Below, one piece after another: positions 45,920 through 57,061 of a DNA stretch of 64,000 nucleotides. Each line of letters starts with the position of its first letter. The first letter of the stretch is position 1. Location: positions 89,540,910-89,604,909 of the forward strand of contig CM030367.1 in assembly GCA_017893485.1 (NCBI GenBank). Direction: 5' to 3'. Under the pieces are notes generated by a model. The model was not told the DNA's origin. It ran no database searches and worked only from the letters and a program-made list of their open reading frames with translations. Source of the stretch: Hemerocallis citrina. Its lineage: Eukaryota > Streptophyta > Magnoliopsida > Asparagales > Asphodelaceae. The position numbers and the translations under genes were made by a program.

Positions 45920-48900
45920 TTAGAGAGGCATTGGTGCTCTCTCTTGGTATTTTAAGAGATGGTCGGCATTCCAAGTCCTAGGGATCTCCCTGCCTTCGAG
46001 GTCTTCTAGTCTGTATGTGCCGGGCCGAACGACTTTGGCGATCTTATAGGGTCCCTCCCAATTTGGAGCCAATTTGCTCCTCTGACCGGGGAAAGAGATG
46101 GCTAACTTTCTGAGGACCAGGTCCCCTTCTTTGAGGTCGGTAGGACGGACTCTCTTGTTGTATGCAAACTCAATCCTTCTTTAGTAGCTTTGTTGGCGAA
46201 TGACAGCTCTTTCTCGGATCTCATCAATCAGATCTAGATTTGCTCGGAGCTCTCTGGCGTTTTGTTCTTCTTCATAAGCCATTAGACGAGGAGAGGGTAT
46301 ACCAACTTCTAGGGGGGATCATAGCTTCGGACCCATAGGTGAGATTGAACGGAGACTCTCCTGTGGGGGTCCGTTTTGTGGTGCGGTAGTTCCACAGCAC
46401 GTTGGGAAGTTGATCAACCCATAAGCCATTGAAACATTTATCCAACCTCTTCTTAATGCCGGAGAGGATCTGTCGGTTAGCATTCTTGACTTGGCCATTC
46501 GACTGGGGATGGGAAACGGAGGAGAATCGGTGTTGGATGGCGAGGTCTTCACATAGATCTCGGAAGGCAGCCCCGGTAAACTGGGTTCTGTTGTCTGTTA
46601 TGAGGACCCGAGGGACGCCGAATTGGCAGATTACGCTCTTCCAAAAGAACTGAACTACCTTGTTCTCGGTGATCGTGGCCAAGGGCTCGGCCTCTATCCA
46701 TTTTGAGAAGTAGTCGATTGCCACGACTAAGAATTTGAACTGACAGGGAGCTGGTGGAAATGGCCCTAGTAAATCCATCCCCCACATTGCGAAAGGGATT
46801 GGACTTGATAGGGAAGTGAGTGGAGCTTGTGGGAGGTGTCGAATGTCAGAGTACTTCTGACAAGAGTTGCACTGCCGAACGTGTCGTTCGGCATCTCGTA
46901 GGAGAGTGGGCCAGAAATATCCGTAATTCAACACTTTTCGGGCTAGAGATCTGGACCCTGAATGTGCCCCGCCTATGCCCTCGTGAAGTTCTTGTAGGGC
47001 GTAGTCGGCCTGCCCGGGGGAGAGGCATCTCAGGTAAGGCCTGCCGTCTACCTGTGTGAAGGAGCGTTTATATAGGATGCCTCCGATCAGTGTGTAACGC
47101 TCGGCTCGGGTTCTCACTCTTCGACCTTCCTTAAGATCTTCGGGGAGGAGCCCGCCCCTTAAGAATTCGACGAGGGTTTTCATCCAGTTATCTTCAAGCA
47201 GGACAGGCAGCGACTCCATAGAGTCGGAAGTTTCATCCTCTATACTTGGCTTTAGGAGGACCTCTATCAAGACGGTCTGCTCGAGACCTTGGAGGGAGGA
47301 AGAGGCTAGCTTGGAGAGGGCATCGGCCTAGGAATTCTCCTCTCAGGAGATTCGCTAGTTGAAGGCTTCTTCAAATAAGGCCATGAGGCTCCTGACCTTG
47401 GCTAAGTACTTAACCATTCGGTCGTCACGTGCTTCATACTCGCCTAGCACCTGATTTACGACCAGCTGAGAGTCGCTAAAGATCCGGAGGCGTTGCGCCC
47501 CTGCATTGCGAGCCATTCCAAGGCCGGCTATGAGCGCCTCGTATTCTGCTTCGTTGTTAGAGGCCTTGAAATTGATACGGAGGGATTATTGGAGGATGAA
47601 GTCATCTGAGCCTGCCAGAATGACCCCGGCTCCGCTTCCCTCGTTACAGGAGGATCCATCCACATAAACCGACCAGACAGGTGTTCCCTTTATTGCTTGG
47701 CTGAACTCGGGGATGGTACTTTCAACTATGAAATCTGCCAGGGCCTGAGCCTTGATCGCGGTCCGAGGCTGATACGTTATATCATGCTGGCTCAGCTCGA
47801 TAGACCACTTCATAAGACGACCGGAGGTTTTTGGCTTGTGGAGCACTTGCTTCAGCGGTTGGTCGGTAAGAACGACCATCGAATGGGACTGAAAATACGG
47901 GCGAAGCTTTCTTGCGGCCATCACCAGGGCATAAGCCATCTTTTCTATCCTCGGGTAGCGGAGCTCGGCATCCCGAAGTACTTTGCTCACATAGTAGATG
48001 GGCTTTTGAGCCCGGTTTTCTTCCCTTACTAAAACGACACTGAGGGTCTGCTCGGAGGCTGCCAGGTAGAGGTAAAGGGGTTCTCCAGGAATTGGTTTGC
48101 TGAGGAGAGGAGGATTGACGAAGTAAGCCTTGAGTTGGTCGAACGACTCCTGTTGCTGCTGACCCCATTCGAAACCTTTAGCCCCCCTGAGGTCCTTGAA
48201 GAAGGGGAGGCATTTCTCCCTGGACTTCGAGAGAAAATGCCTTATGGCGGCTAGGCGGCCTGTTAGCCTCTGAACTTCCTTAACATTCTTGGGAGGGGCC
48301 ATGTCTAATATGGCCTTGATTTTCTCAGGGTTAGCTTCGATTCCTCTTTGGCTGACCATGAAGCCGAGGAACTTTCCTGACGAGACTCCGAACGCACACT
48401 TGTTCGGATTAAGCCTCATGTTGTGCTTTCTCAGAACATCAAACGCCTCCTGTAGGTCAGTCACATGATCGGCTCCTCGGATGCTTTTTACAAGCATGTC
48501 GTCAACATACACCTCCATATTCCGGCCGATTTGAGCTTGGAAAACCTTGTTGATGAGGCGTTGATATGTTGCACCTGCATTTTTCAAACCGAAGGGCATA
48601 ACCCTGTAGCAGTAGAGGCCCTGGTCGGTCACGAATGAGGTCTTCGGGATATCTGGGGGGAACATCCGGATCTGGTTGTAGCCTGAGAAGGCGTCCATGA
48701 AGCTGGGGAGTTCATGACCCAAAGTGGCGTCAATCAGAGTGTCAATACTCGGAAGAGGGAAGGGATCCTTGGGGCAAGCCTTGTTGAGATCGGTAAAATC
48801 GATACAAATCCTCCAAGTCCCATTGGACTTCTTCACCATTACTACATTCGACAACCACTCGGGATAGTTCACCTCTTGTATGAACCGGACCTTCAAGAGC

Positions 48901-49838
48901 TTGTCCACCTCCTCTTTTATAGCTAGCTGGCGCTCGGGGGCGAACTTGTGCCTATTTTGTTGAACCGGTTTGGACCCCGAAGCAATGCTGAGGTGGTGGA
49001 CCAAGAGCTCTTCGGAAATTCCGGGCATGTCTGCAGCTGACCAAGCAAAGAGGTCCTGGTTCCTTTGGATGCACTGGACTATGTCTGAGTATAGGGCGGA
49101 TGGGAGGGTCTTACTAACAAAGAACTTTCGGGTTGGATCCTGCTCAGAGAAGAGCACTTTCTCCAATTCATCCACCGGCTCAGACGTCGGTCGGGCAGCA
49201 TCTTGGGGGATTTCCAGAGTTTCTAGGGAGAGGACTGGACCGAGGGTAGAGGTCATGTAGCACTTGCGGGCCGTTTCCTGATTGCCTTTGACTTTCCCTA
49301 CTCCGGCCTGAGTGGGAAACTTCATCTTGAGGTGATAGGCGGAGGGGACGGCTTCAAGGGCAGCGAGGTCGGGCCGACCCATAATGACGTTGTACGCTGC
49401 GAGAACATCTACGACCATGAAGTCCATCGACTCTGTTCGGGTAGTAGGAGTTTTTCCAGCGGTTACATCGAGGGTGATCACCCCTTCAATAGTCACTGGC
49501 ACTCCCGTGAACCCATGGAGCGTGTAGCCGGCGGGCTTGAGCCTGTCTCGGGAGAGTTTGAGGCCTTTAAAAGCGGCGAGGAAGAGAATGTTAACGGAGC
49601 TGCCATTGTCCACTAGGATCCTCTCTACTTTGAAGTTCGCCATATGGAGATTGATGACGAGTGCGTCACAATGGGGGGTGCGGACACCTTCAAGATCTTC
49701 GTCTGAGAATGTGACGGGCACTCCGAGGCCTTTAGGAGGAGGGGTGGCGCGAACCGAATTGACTTCCCTAATGAACGCCTTTCGAAAGGAATTTGAGGAG
49801 CCCCCCATTTGGGCCCCCATGAATGAGGTGGAGGACAC
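45920..49838 (-). pseudogene. Tat pol: protease, RT, two RNase H domains, integrase
   Basis: One frame read on the - strand. Protease LVDNGSSVNIL (near 49,600); RT with FMDAFSGYNQI and YVDD (48498-48509); RT-linked RNase H to about 47,760; second RNase H from VYVDGSSCNEGSGAG (47,670) to about 47,350; integrase with H-H-C-C finger (CNSCQKY), core and C-terminal part ending WNADHLLKY near 45,960. Breaks: stop at 47586, three more in the RNase H-integrase linker (near 47,350-47,315), a shift near 46,307 and a stop near 46,180. The third catalytic integrase residue is Lys where the DDE motif needs Glu (codon 46487-46485). Confidence 0.95.
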
Positions 49839-51657
49839 GCTCCTCTTCGAAGTCGGGCGTTTTATCGCATTCAGGATGCTTGTTAGCCCCCCGAGGCGGG
49901 GGAGGAAGGTTGGCTCGGTCCTTTCTCACGAACCTGGTCAGCTGCCCCCTCTGGATGAGGGCTTCTATCTCATTCTTCAAGGCCCGACAATCATTGGGGT
50001 CATGGCAATGGTCCCGGTGATAACGGCACCACTTCTCTTTATCCCTCTTCTTGGCAGGGGTGTTCATCCTCGGAACAGGAGGTATAATCCATTCCTTCTC
50101 AACTTCCATTAGAATGGTGGAGACATTGGTGGTGAGAGGAGTAAATTTCTCAAATCTGGGGGGAGGTCGGCGCTGGCCGCCATTATCCTTCTGGAGCTTC
50201 TTGGCTCCTTCCTCTTTTGTTCCCTTTCTCTTAGACCCGGAGGAAGACCCCTCCAAGTTGGGGCGATGCTCAGCTTCTTCGGCCCGAATATACTTTTTGC
50301 TCCGGATGAGGAGGTCAGAGAAGTTCTGCGGGGGCTTCTTGGCGAGGGAGGAGCGGAGGCTGGAGTTGAGGACATTGGACTGAAATGCTGCTGTAGCGAC
50401 CGCCTGGTCGAGGGATGCTATGGACCTGGCTTCAGTTGTGAACCTTTTCACATAGTCTCTCAGCTTCTCACCCTTCTTCTGGTGGAGGTAGAGTAGCGAG
50501 ATGCTGGTCTTCTCAGTTCTGCGGCTACTTACGAAGTGGGTGACGAAGAGGGTCTCGAATTGCTCGAAGGAGAATATCGAGGATGGGGCAAGGCGAGAGT
50601 ACCATTCTCGAGCTGGACCCTTGAGAGTTGCGGGGAAGGTTTTGCAGAGGAGGGCATCGGAAGCTTGATGGATGAGCATGAGGGTCTTGAAGCTTTCGAT
50701 GTGATCGACGGGGTCAGTCTCCCCAGAATAAGTCTCGCATTGAGGAGGCTTGAAGCCGATTGGTACGGGTGCATCCATTATGGTTCGGGAAAAAGGAGGT
50801 CGACTAGGACGAAGAGTCCTTCCTCTAAGCTCTTCTTCTTGGTCTAACTGACCCAAGCGCCTCTCCATTTCGTGGAGACGGTGGTAGACAGCGTCATCCC
50901 TTCGACGGTAATCTGCCGAGCCTCTAGACTCGTCTTCGTACGAGGGAGAGCGGGGGCTACGACGACGGTAGCTCCTGGAGCGGCGAGGACTTGGCATATG
51001 CCGGGAGTTGCTAGGAGCTGGAGGAGGAGTTGGGGACTGTCGGCGAGGACTTCGGACCGGAGGAGGAGAGGGAATCTTTGGAGCATTGGTGTTGGGACAG
51101 AGATTGAGAGCTTGTAGGATGGTCGCTTGGAACTGCTGGAACTCGGCACGGGTGATGGGTGCCTCATCGTTCCTAGGTTGTTGCCGACCGACAGGGGAGT
51201 GTGGTCTTCTTCTGTGATGCTCGGGGGACTCTCTCCGCCCCCTTCGGGTAGGGGACCTCCTGTATTCTCGGCGGTGAGGAGATCGCTCATCCGGACGGTG
51301 TTGGCGGGAGGCTCACTCTTGGGCCCGCTTTTCATCTAGACGGCGGCGAAGATCCTCATCCTTCTGCCGATTAAGGACGGTGTTGCGGAGGTCGGAAGCA
51401 CGGGGATTATGGGAGGCCATAGAATCCGAAGAGGCGTTGTGGATGGAGACGTGGTCCGGATGGAGAGATTGTTTCTGCGGGTTGGGACCCGTAGGAGGTT
51501 GTTGATTTTGAGGAGGAGGCAGGTCTTGTTGGAGTGGGTTTTCCGCTTGAGGAAGAAGTTGCCCCTGCTGCGGAGCGGGTTGGATGGAAACTTCTTGTTG
51601 CTGATCGGAGTTGGGTCCTCGGTTGGACCCTCTTGATCTGGCTTTCCTAGGAGGCAT
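49768..51657 (-). pseudogene. Tat gag, broken
   Basis: Start at MPPRKARS (51657). A Gln/Pro-rich leader leads to a TGA at about 51,315-51,313. In the same frame come an Arg/Ser-rich region and the retrotransposon gag domain (LKGPAREWYSRLAPSSI; FVTHFVSSRRTEKTS; LRDYVKRFTTEARSI). A CRYHRDHCHDPNDC zinc-knuckle-like block follows near 50,000. Gag should run on into pol. Here the frame is lost at a G6 run (- strand, 49806-49801), after which the protease leader continues in another frame from 49838. Gag would form the particle. Confidence 0.9.
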
Positions 51658-51707
51658 GGCTGGAGAAGATCTAACCAACGGGAAGAGGGGAGGCAGTTAT
51701 TCGTTTG

Positions 51708-51727
51708 TTCCCACAGATGGCGCCGAT
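51708..51727 (-). promoter_or_regulatory. Primer-binding-site-like sequence
   Basis: On the - strand, next to the 5' LTR end, GATCGGCGCCATCTGTGGG. GGCGCC followed by TGTGGG is the usual look of this site in plant Gypsy elements. I do not assign the tRNA. Confidence 0.6.
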
Positions 51728-51728
51728 C

Positions 51729-52326
51729 TGTTGCCGCTAAATCTGGTGTGGGGGCAAACAGATAGTATTTGTGGATTCTTGGGAAACTTTGAATAACCAA
51801 CCTGTTACCTGTTCCGTCGGAGTTTGATGCTAACTCCCGCCGTACACCTGCAAAAAGTGCGAGACACCGGGGTTGTTCCCGGCGATGCACCCTCCGACGC
51901 TTAAGTCAGTAATCAGGAATGATTATGAAAGAGCGCAAAAACTGGCGAAAGATTGATTACCTCTTAATGGAGATGGATGGGGGGTATTTATAGGCACCGC
52001 TGGGATCGGATTAGGAATGTAATCCCCCTGTGGTCAGATAAGGAATGTAATCCCTAATCCCCAGTGAAGGGATAGATATGAATCAGGGCCGTTGATTAAG
52101 ATTTAATCAGAAACCCTAATTCTATCCCTTCTGGATCGGGTTTGCTGCGGGTTGAAACTCGCACCCAGTTGAGGTGGATCCGTTCGCAGGTTAGTGGGTC
52201 TTTGAGGAGGAGAACCAGTACCCGCTTCAGACCCATTGGTAGGTGAAATTACCGTTTTACCCCTGGGCTTCAAGATTCGTGCCTGGTTTGGACGGTTCCG
52301 ATCTAACCCCATTTTTAGCCATATCA
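51729..52326 (-). repeat. Tat 5' LTR (element orientation), 598 bp
   Basis: Partner of 39402-39999. Contains on the - strand TATAAATA (51992-51985), the likely element promoter, matched in the other LTR and in the LTR of the second element. Confidence 0.95.
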
Positions 52327-52528
52327 ATGCCGTTATTCCAAATAACGGCATGAAAAAAAATGTAAAATAGATACCGTTATTGAAAATAACGGCATGTAAA
52401 TAACCTATGCTGTTATTTCCAATAACGGTTTATGCTGACGTGTTCTAAACAAGGGCAGATTGCTAATTATTTTTGGAAGGGGGGCAGAGCGCCAAATATT
52501 TTCAAAAAGTGGGGCAGTACGGCAAAAT

Positions 52529-52529
<1 letters not shown>
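52327..52529 (+). repeat. Right arm of the second foldback element
   Basis: Starts with the target duplication ATGCC (52327-52331), which is also the first five bases of a GCCGTTATT palindrome. Three palindromes follow, then the inverted copy of the left terminal phrases. Confidence 0.8.

Positions 52530-52531
<2 letters not shown>

Positions 52532-52590
<59 letters not shown>
52532..52590 (+). repeat. (TA)n microsatellite
   Basis: About 29 TA units directly at the outer end of the foldback element. It may be old target DNA or later growth. Confidence 0.95.
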
Positions 52591-52592
<2 letters not shown>

Positions 52593-53110
52593 GACGAGAA
52601 TTGATCTCTCATTCGTGCATTTCTAATTTAAAAAAAGATCTCGGACGGAATTTGATCTCCCTTATGTGATGTTCTTTTGGCCAAAATTTGAAGGGTGTTT
52701 TCTATGGAATTAGGTTTATAGAAATTGTTATGCATACGTATTAGCTTTGAGATTGGTGTGTTCTTTGGGTTCAAGGGCTGAGATGGAATGAGGCCTATAG
52801 GATTTGTTATGCATACATATGCGTACATTTTTTTAAAGTGCTATCAGACGAAAGAAGGAGTTATGTTGGTGCAATTTTTAAAACAAAAAATTCAAAAGAC
52901 CAGATTTGATACCTCTCGTCCATAATATTTTAAAATTAAAAAAAAAAAAATCAAAATTTCAAACGTAACGATATATCATCTACGTCCGTCTATATTTTTA
53001 AACAAATACCCATATTTTGAGTTCTAACGACTACAACTGAAACTCAAAATTCCTATTTCTAAATGCCAAATTTGAAAATTTTGAGTTACAACGACTACAG
53101 ATGCCCTAAG
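52591..53110. repeat. Half of a foldback MITE of the 20.7-kb family
   Basis: Modules with CGGACGAGA..., CGGACGGAATTTGATC, TCTCGTCCATA and CTACGTCCGTCT. It ends near 53,108 with GACTACAGATGCCCT, the inverse of the 20,731 terminus. The left terminus is not found. Confidence 0.45.
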
Positions 53111-53531
53111 GGGTGGTCCGTATGAGAGTAAAAGCACTGTAGGAAATGTTCTCTGAAGGGAAAACACTGTGCACAGCATTGTTTGTCAATAAAGATGTTG
53201 AATTTGATTTCGGTGGGGCATTACTATAGCACTTTTTTGTCCCTTTGATTTCTGGTCAAAATGAGAGGAAAAGAGTGGGGGAGCACTATTCACATAATTT
53301 TAAATTTATTTCTCTCTCCACTCTATTCACATTATCCAATAAAAAAAACCCCACCTACTTATCTACAATTATTTTTTTACTACTTTACAATTCTCTCTCA
53401 TCTCTATTCTACACCACAGTAAAACTACATCCAAACAAACTACCTGTTTAGAACTCATTTAAAAATATTTCTTTTCCCTATAGTGATCTTCTACATTGGA
53501 TACATTTTACAACCAATCAAACCACTCCTTA
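53111..53531. other. Unassigned AT-rich DNA
   Basis: Begins AGGGGTGGTCCGTATGAG, which looks like a transposon end, but I see no partner. No gene. Confidence 0.35.
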
Positions 53532-54166
53532 GACCATCTCCAATCACGTTAGCCATCTTTCAACTTTAGCTAAAATAGCTGATTTAGTAGAAAAAAGTTG
53601 CTCCAGCGGGACTCGCCAAAATAGATTTTCTCAAATTCACTCGCCAGATTTGGTGAGTTTGTATCGTTCGCTAAAATTTCTTCTGCTCTTTTCGCATCTC
53701 AGAACCAAAAAAATCCTGGATCAAATTAATCGCCAAAATTAATCTTGGCGTCGTGAATCCTTAATCGCGAAAAACTTGATCAAATTAATCCTTGCGTCGC
53801 AATCTAAATCCTCGCGAATCAAATCAATCACGATGAAAATTAATCACGAATATTGCGTCGCGAAGAAAATCCTTGTGAAAATCACGATCAACAAGATGTT
53901 TTTTTTGGGTAGATTGGGCTTTTTTTGTTTTGGTCTTCGGCATTTTAACATTTTTTAAAAAACATTTTTTATAGCGTGGACTTTTCTTTTGGGTTTGGGC
54001 TTTGTATTTTATTTTTATTTAATTTTGGGCCATAAATTATTAAGGGCTAGTCAAAATAGATAACACAGTTGGAGATGTGACTTTTTTCGCTAGCCAAATT
54101 ATCTATTTGTTCTTTATTTTGGTTATTGTAGCTAGCCAAAATAGCTAGCTTGTTGAAGATGCTTTT
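53532..54166. mobile_element. MITE-like element with TAGCTAAAATAGCT ends
   Basis: Left end GACCATCTCCAAT with AGCTAAAATAGCTGATTT inside. The right end read in reverse gives AGCATCTTCAACAAGC with TAGCTATTTTGGCTAGC inside. Short inverted ends and no ORF fit a MITE; the interior has repeats of TCGCGAA and ATCAAATTAATC. Confidence 0.45.
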
Positions 54167-54457
54167 AGTGGAAAAGTTTTTTTTATAAAAACCATGTGCA
54201 TTATTCCTATATAAAAAAAGAGATTTTAATTATAAATTATTTCGGATTTGATAATTTAAAACAATGTGTAAATCTCATTTAAAATTTTATCGGATGAAAA
54301 GAAGGAAAGAAAAAACGATGCCTGAAGTAGCTCCTAGCATGATGGAAGTCCTGCTAACTAGTGGAAGTCCTGCTAACTAGTGATGTTGGGATATCTTTTC
54401 CTCAAAACATATAGTAATTTTGTGCTATCCTATATGACATTTGGTATACAGTAATGA
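54167..54457. other. Unassigned flank
   Basis: Includes a 21-bp direct duplication around GTGGAAGTCCTGCTAACTAG near 54,342-54,380. No gene seen. Confidence 0.4.
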
Positions 54458-54970
54458 TGTTGTTTGTTTTTGGGGTGTAGGAGCAACAGGTGTGAGTTCT
54501 TGTAATTTGTGTAGCGAAAGATGTGGTACTGGCGTTGATCCGATCCTAGGCTGTAGGACTAGTTCGGGAGTAGCAGGAGAGAGGTGGAGGCTGGGTGCTC
54601 GGCTCGGATCTAGTAGCTCGGCACAGATCTTTGAGGCTCGCCTCGGTCTTTTGTACCTACACACTGCCTAAAAACACCAGGAGAAGTCCCGGTGACAGGC
54701 CCTCCAACGATCTAGTCAGTCACTAGAAAGCAACTGTAGCTAAGGTTCAGGTGGGGAAAATTTTTATTCCCTTTGGAAGTGAGGAGGGGTTCTGGTATTT
54801 ATAGGCAGGGGTAAACGGGTCTTAGACCCTAACGGACCGGGCCAGACCCGTTTTCCTGTGGGCCTGAATGGGCTGAAGCCCGTTTGATCTGCTTTGACTT
54901 AAAGATCTGGATGAGCAAAATTTGAGGGGAAATGATGGCCTGGATGAGGCACGTCATCTACCCCATATCA
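54458..54970 (-). repeat. LTR of the second Tat-related element, 513 bp
   Basis: TGTTGTTTG... to ...CCCCATATCA. It shares the ends, the position of TATTTATAGGC (54796-54806) and the CCCGT-rich text with the 598-bp LTR. The overall sequence is diverged, so it belongs to a related but distinct family. Confidence 0.75.
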
Positions 54971-54988
54971 GGAGTCCCCCACTCCTGG
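54971..54988 (-). promoter_or_regulatory. Polypurine tract of the second element
   Basis: - strand CCAGGAGTGGGGGACTCC beside the LTR end, as in the complete element. Confidence 0.65.
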
Positions 54989-55264
54989 AGGGCTGCGTAA
55001 GCCATCCGTGGAGGAGTAGTCTGTCCCCGTAGGAAGAGTGGAGTGGTGTCTAGAGAGTATGATTTGTAGTTTCTTGGAGCGGTAGGTGGGGGTAGGACGA
55101 AGGAGATCCTCCGGAGAAAAAAGCCGTCGAGGGCCGAAGACCGATGGTCGGGAGCCGAGCGTCGAACGCCGAGCCGTAGCCTATGAGAGCCAGGAATTTG
55201 GCTCGGAGCTTATGATTGGCGCTTCGAGGGTCGAGCATCGGTGGGTGAGCCTCCATGTTCAGAT
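54989..55264. other. Leader of array A
   Basis: G-rich text with CCGAGCGTCGAACGCCGAGCC-like worn copies of the array unit. No gene. Confidence 0.45.
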
Positions 55265-55937
55265 GCCGAGGCTCATGACCGAGTGTCGAGCCTCCTATCT
55301 TGCTGTAAAAGCTAGGGGGTGGCTCGAGGTCGCCGCCGAGCGTCGAGCCCCCTAGCTTGCTGTAAAAGTTAGGGGGTGGCTCATGGTCACTGTCGAGCAT
55401 TGAGCCCCCCAGCTTGCTGTAAAAGCTAAGGGGTGGCTCGAGGTCCTTACCGAGCGTTGAGCCCCCCAACTTGCTATAAATGCTAAGGGGTGGCTCGAGG
55501 TCACTGCCGAGCGTCGAACCCCCCAGCTTACTGTAAAAGCTAGAGGGTGGCTCGAGGTCACTCTGAGCGTCGAGCCCCCAGCTTGCTGTAAAAGCAAGGG
55601 GATGGCTCGAGGTTACTGCCGAGCATCGAGCCCCCAGCTTGTTGTAAAATCCAGGGGGTGGCTTAAGGTAACTACCGAGCATCGAGCCCCTAGCTTGCTA
55701 TTAAAGCTAGGGGTGGCTCGAAGTCACTGCCGAGCATCAAGCCCCCTAGCTTGCTGTAAAAAGCTAGGGGATGGATCGAGGTTACTATCGAGCGTTGAGC
55801 CCCCCAGCTTGCTGTAAAAGCTAGGGGGTGACTCGAGGTCACTGTCGAGCATCGAACCCCCAGCTTGTTATAAAAGCAAAGGGGTGGCTCGAGGTCACTG
55901 CCGAGCATCGAGCCCCCAGCTTGCTGTAAAAGCTAAG
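55265..55937 (+). repeat. Tandem array A, twelve copies of 55-58 bp (mostly 56-57)
   Basis: The CTTGCTGTAAAAGCT core recurs at 55299, 55356, 55413, 55470, 55527, 55582, 55638, 55694, 55750, 55808, 55864 and 55920. Each unit has a strong inverted repeat, CCCCYAGCTT...AAGCTAGGGG, next to GGCTCGAGGTCACTGCCGAGCGTCGAGCC. It lies in the same place as array 1 of the complete element. Confidence 0.95.
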
Positions 55938-56151
55938 GCATCGTATGTGATGCTGACGTCATGGGGGTAGAATTCGAGGCATTGAAGTCCTATTAGCCGC
56001 TAGATCTTGATGATCAAGATTGAACGATCAGGATTCCAACGCAGAATTTGAGGCGTTGAAATCTCATCAGCCATTAGATCTTGATGATCAAGATTGAACG
56101 GTCAGGATTTCAATACGGAATTCGAGGCATCGTTATCACTCTATAAATCCT

Positions 56152-56158
56152 TCACCCC
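56152..56158 (+). promoter_or_regulatory. TATA box of the second antisense gene
   Basis: TATAAAT, 67 bp before the ATG at 56225; the following C/T-rich text matches the leader of the first antisense gene. Confidence 0.6.
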
Positions 56159-57056
56159 CTCTCCATTTCTTCACTTTGCTTTCTCTTTCTAAAAATAGGA
56201 GCTTCTCTCTCTAACCTGCTAGCGATGAATTTTTTGTTGATCTCTCCGTTCACGGTACTCAGGTTAGTATTTTCTTTTGTTATGTCGCATTCTCAGTCTG
56301 GTTCCGAAGTGAGTTCTTCTGGTCGAAATGAGGGGGATCGTCGGTCGGACTCAACGTCCTGGGATCTGGATGACCAGGTTTTGGGGGTGGATCGTCAGTC
56401 GGACTCCACGTCCTGGGATATGAACGATCAAGTTTTGGACGTGGTTTCGCTCCAAAGTCGCATGCCGCCCTTGGTAGAGTTCGCTTCTACTAGAGAGGTC
56501 GAGATATTAGGAGAGAAGGTTAAGGAGAGAGTGGTGGAGTAGGGAGGCCGTGAGGGAGGAGCTGAGGGAGAGGCAGATGAGGGAGGTAGCGAGGAAGAAG
56601 AGGCTCTCCCCCCTCTCCCGCCTTTGGTGACACCGTCTCCGCCGAAGGCACCTCGCGTTCGAAAGATGAAGAGGAAGTGGCACCTGCCGGATAGTCCGAG
56701 GACACCAGATGAGTTTGAGCCCGCACACAGGCTCGACGTCCCCTACTACAAGAATCCACGGTCGATCAGAATGTATCCTGACGATGTCGAAAACTTGGTC
56801 CAATTTGACGTGAAGGTGTCTTCGCCGGGCCGGACCCAAATACGGATGGACAAGGTTTAGTGTGTCCTGATGGCTGACTATCTGCTCGTGATAAGGGCCA
56901 GCTACTTCATTGGGTCGGAGTATGAATTGATGATTCCGAGCCCTGGTTTCCGCCCTACCACCGTGTTGGACCCAGATTCGGTATGTTTCCCGAGGACGCC
57001 TTCGTCTCGGGACTGAGGCTTTCTCTGCACCCGTTTATCAAGAGGGTGCTGAGGTG

Positions 57057-57061
57057 GGGAG
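57057..57061 (+). repeat. Solo LTR target duplication, left
   Basis: GGGAG, repeated at 59720-59724. Confidence 0.9.

Larger units (their letters stand above)
39402..52326 (-). mobile_element. Complete Ty3/Gypsy element of the Tat lineage, 12.9 kb
   Basis: Two 598-bp LTRs (39402-39999, 51729-52326), 5-bp target duplication ATGCC, primer-site-like and polypurine sequences, gag and pol on the - strand, and a large region between integrase and 3' LTR. That region holds an antisense spliced gene flanked by tandem arrays. A second RNase H after the RT-linked one is the hallmark of Tat. By eye the LTRs differ at about 23 of 598 positions without indels, mostly transitions, so the insertion is not recent. 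Gag and pol have several stops and shifts. Confidence 0.95.
38728..52529. mobile_element. Second foldback element, split by the Tat retrotransposon
   Basis: Ends AATTTTGCCGTAC (38728) and GTACGGCAAAATT (52529) are inverted. About 200 bp inward on each side match: phrases around GCCCCACTTTTNGAAAATATTTGGCGCTCTGCCCC, then ACACGTCAG, then palindromic modules ATGCCGTTATTNNNAATAACGGCAT. About ten such modules are seen in all. Without the inserted 12.9-kb Tat element it is about 0.87 kb. It has no coding sequence, and I found no clear target duplication. Confidence 0.65.

Noticed and set aside
54441..54671. 76-codon ORF at the LTR
   Set aside because: Open frame inside an LTR; no domain.
55050..55682. 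210-codon - strand repetitive ORF
   Set aside because: Same cause: open frame through array A, with no independent support.
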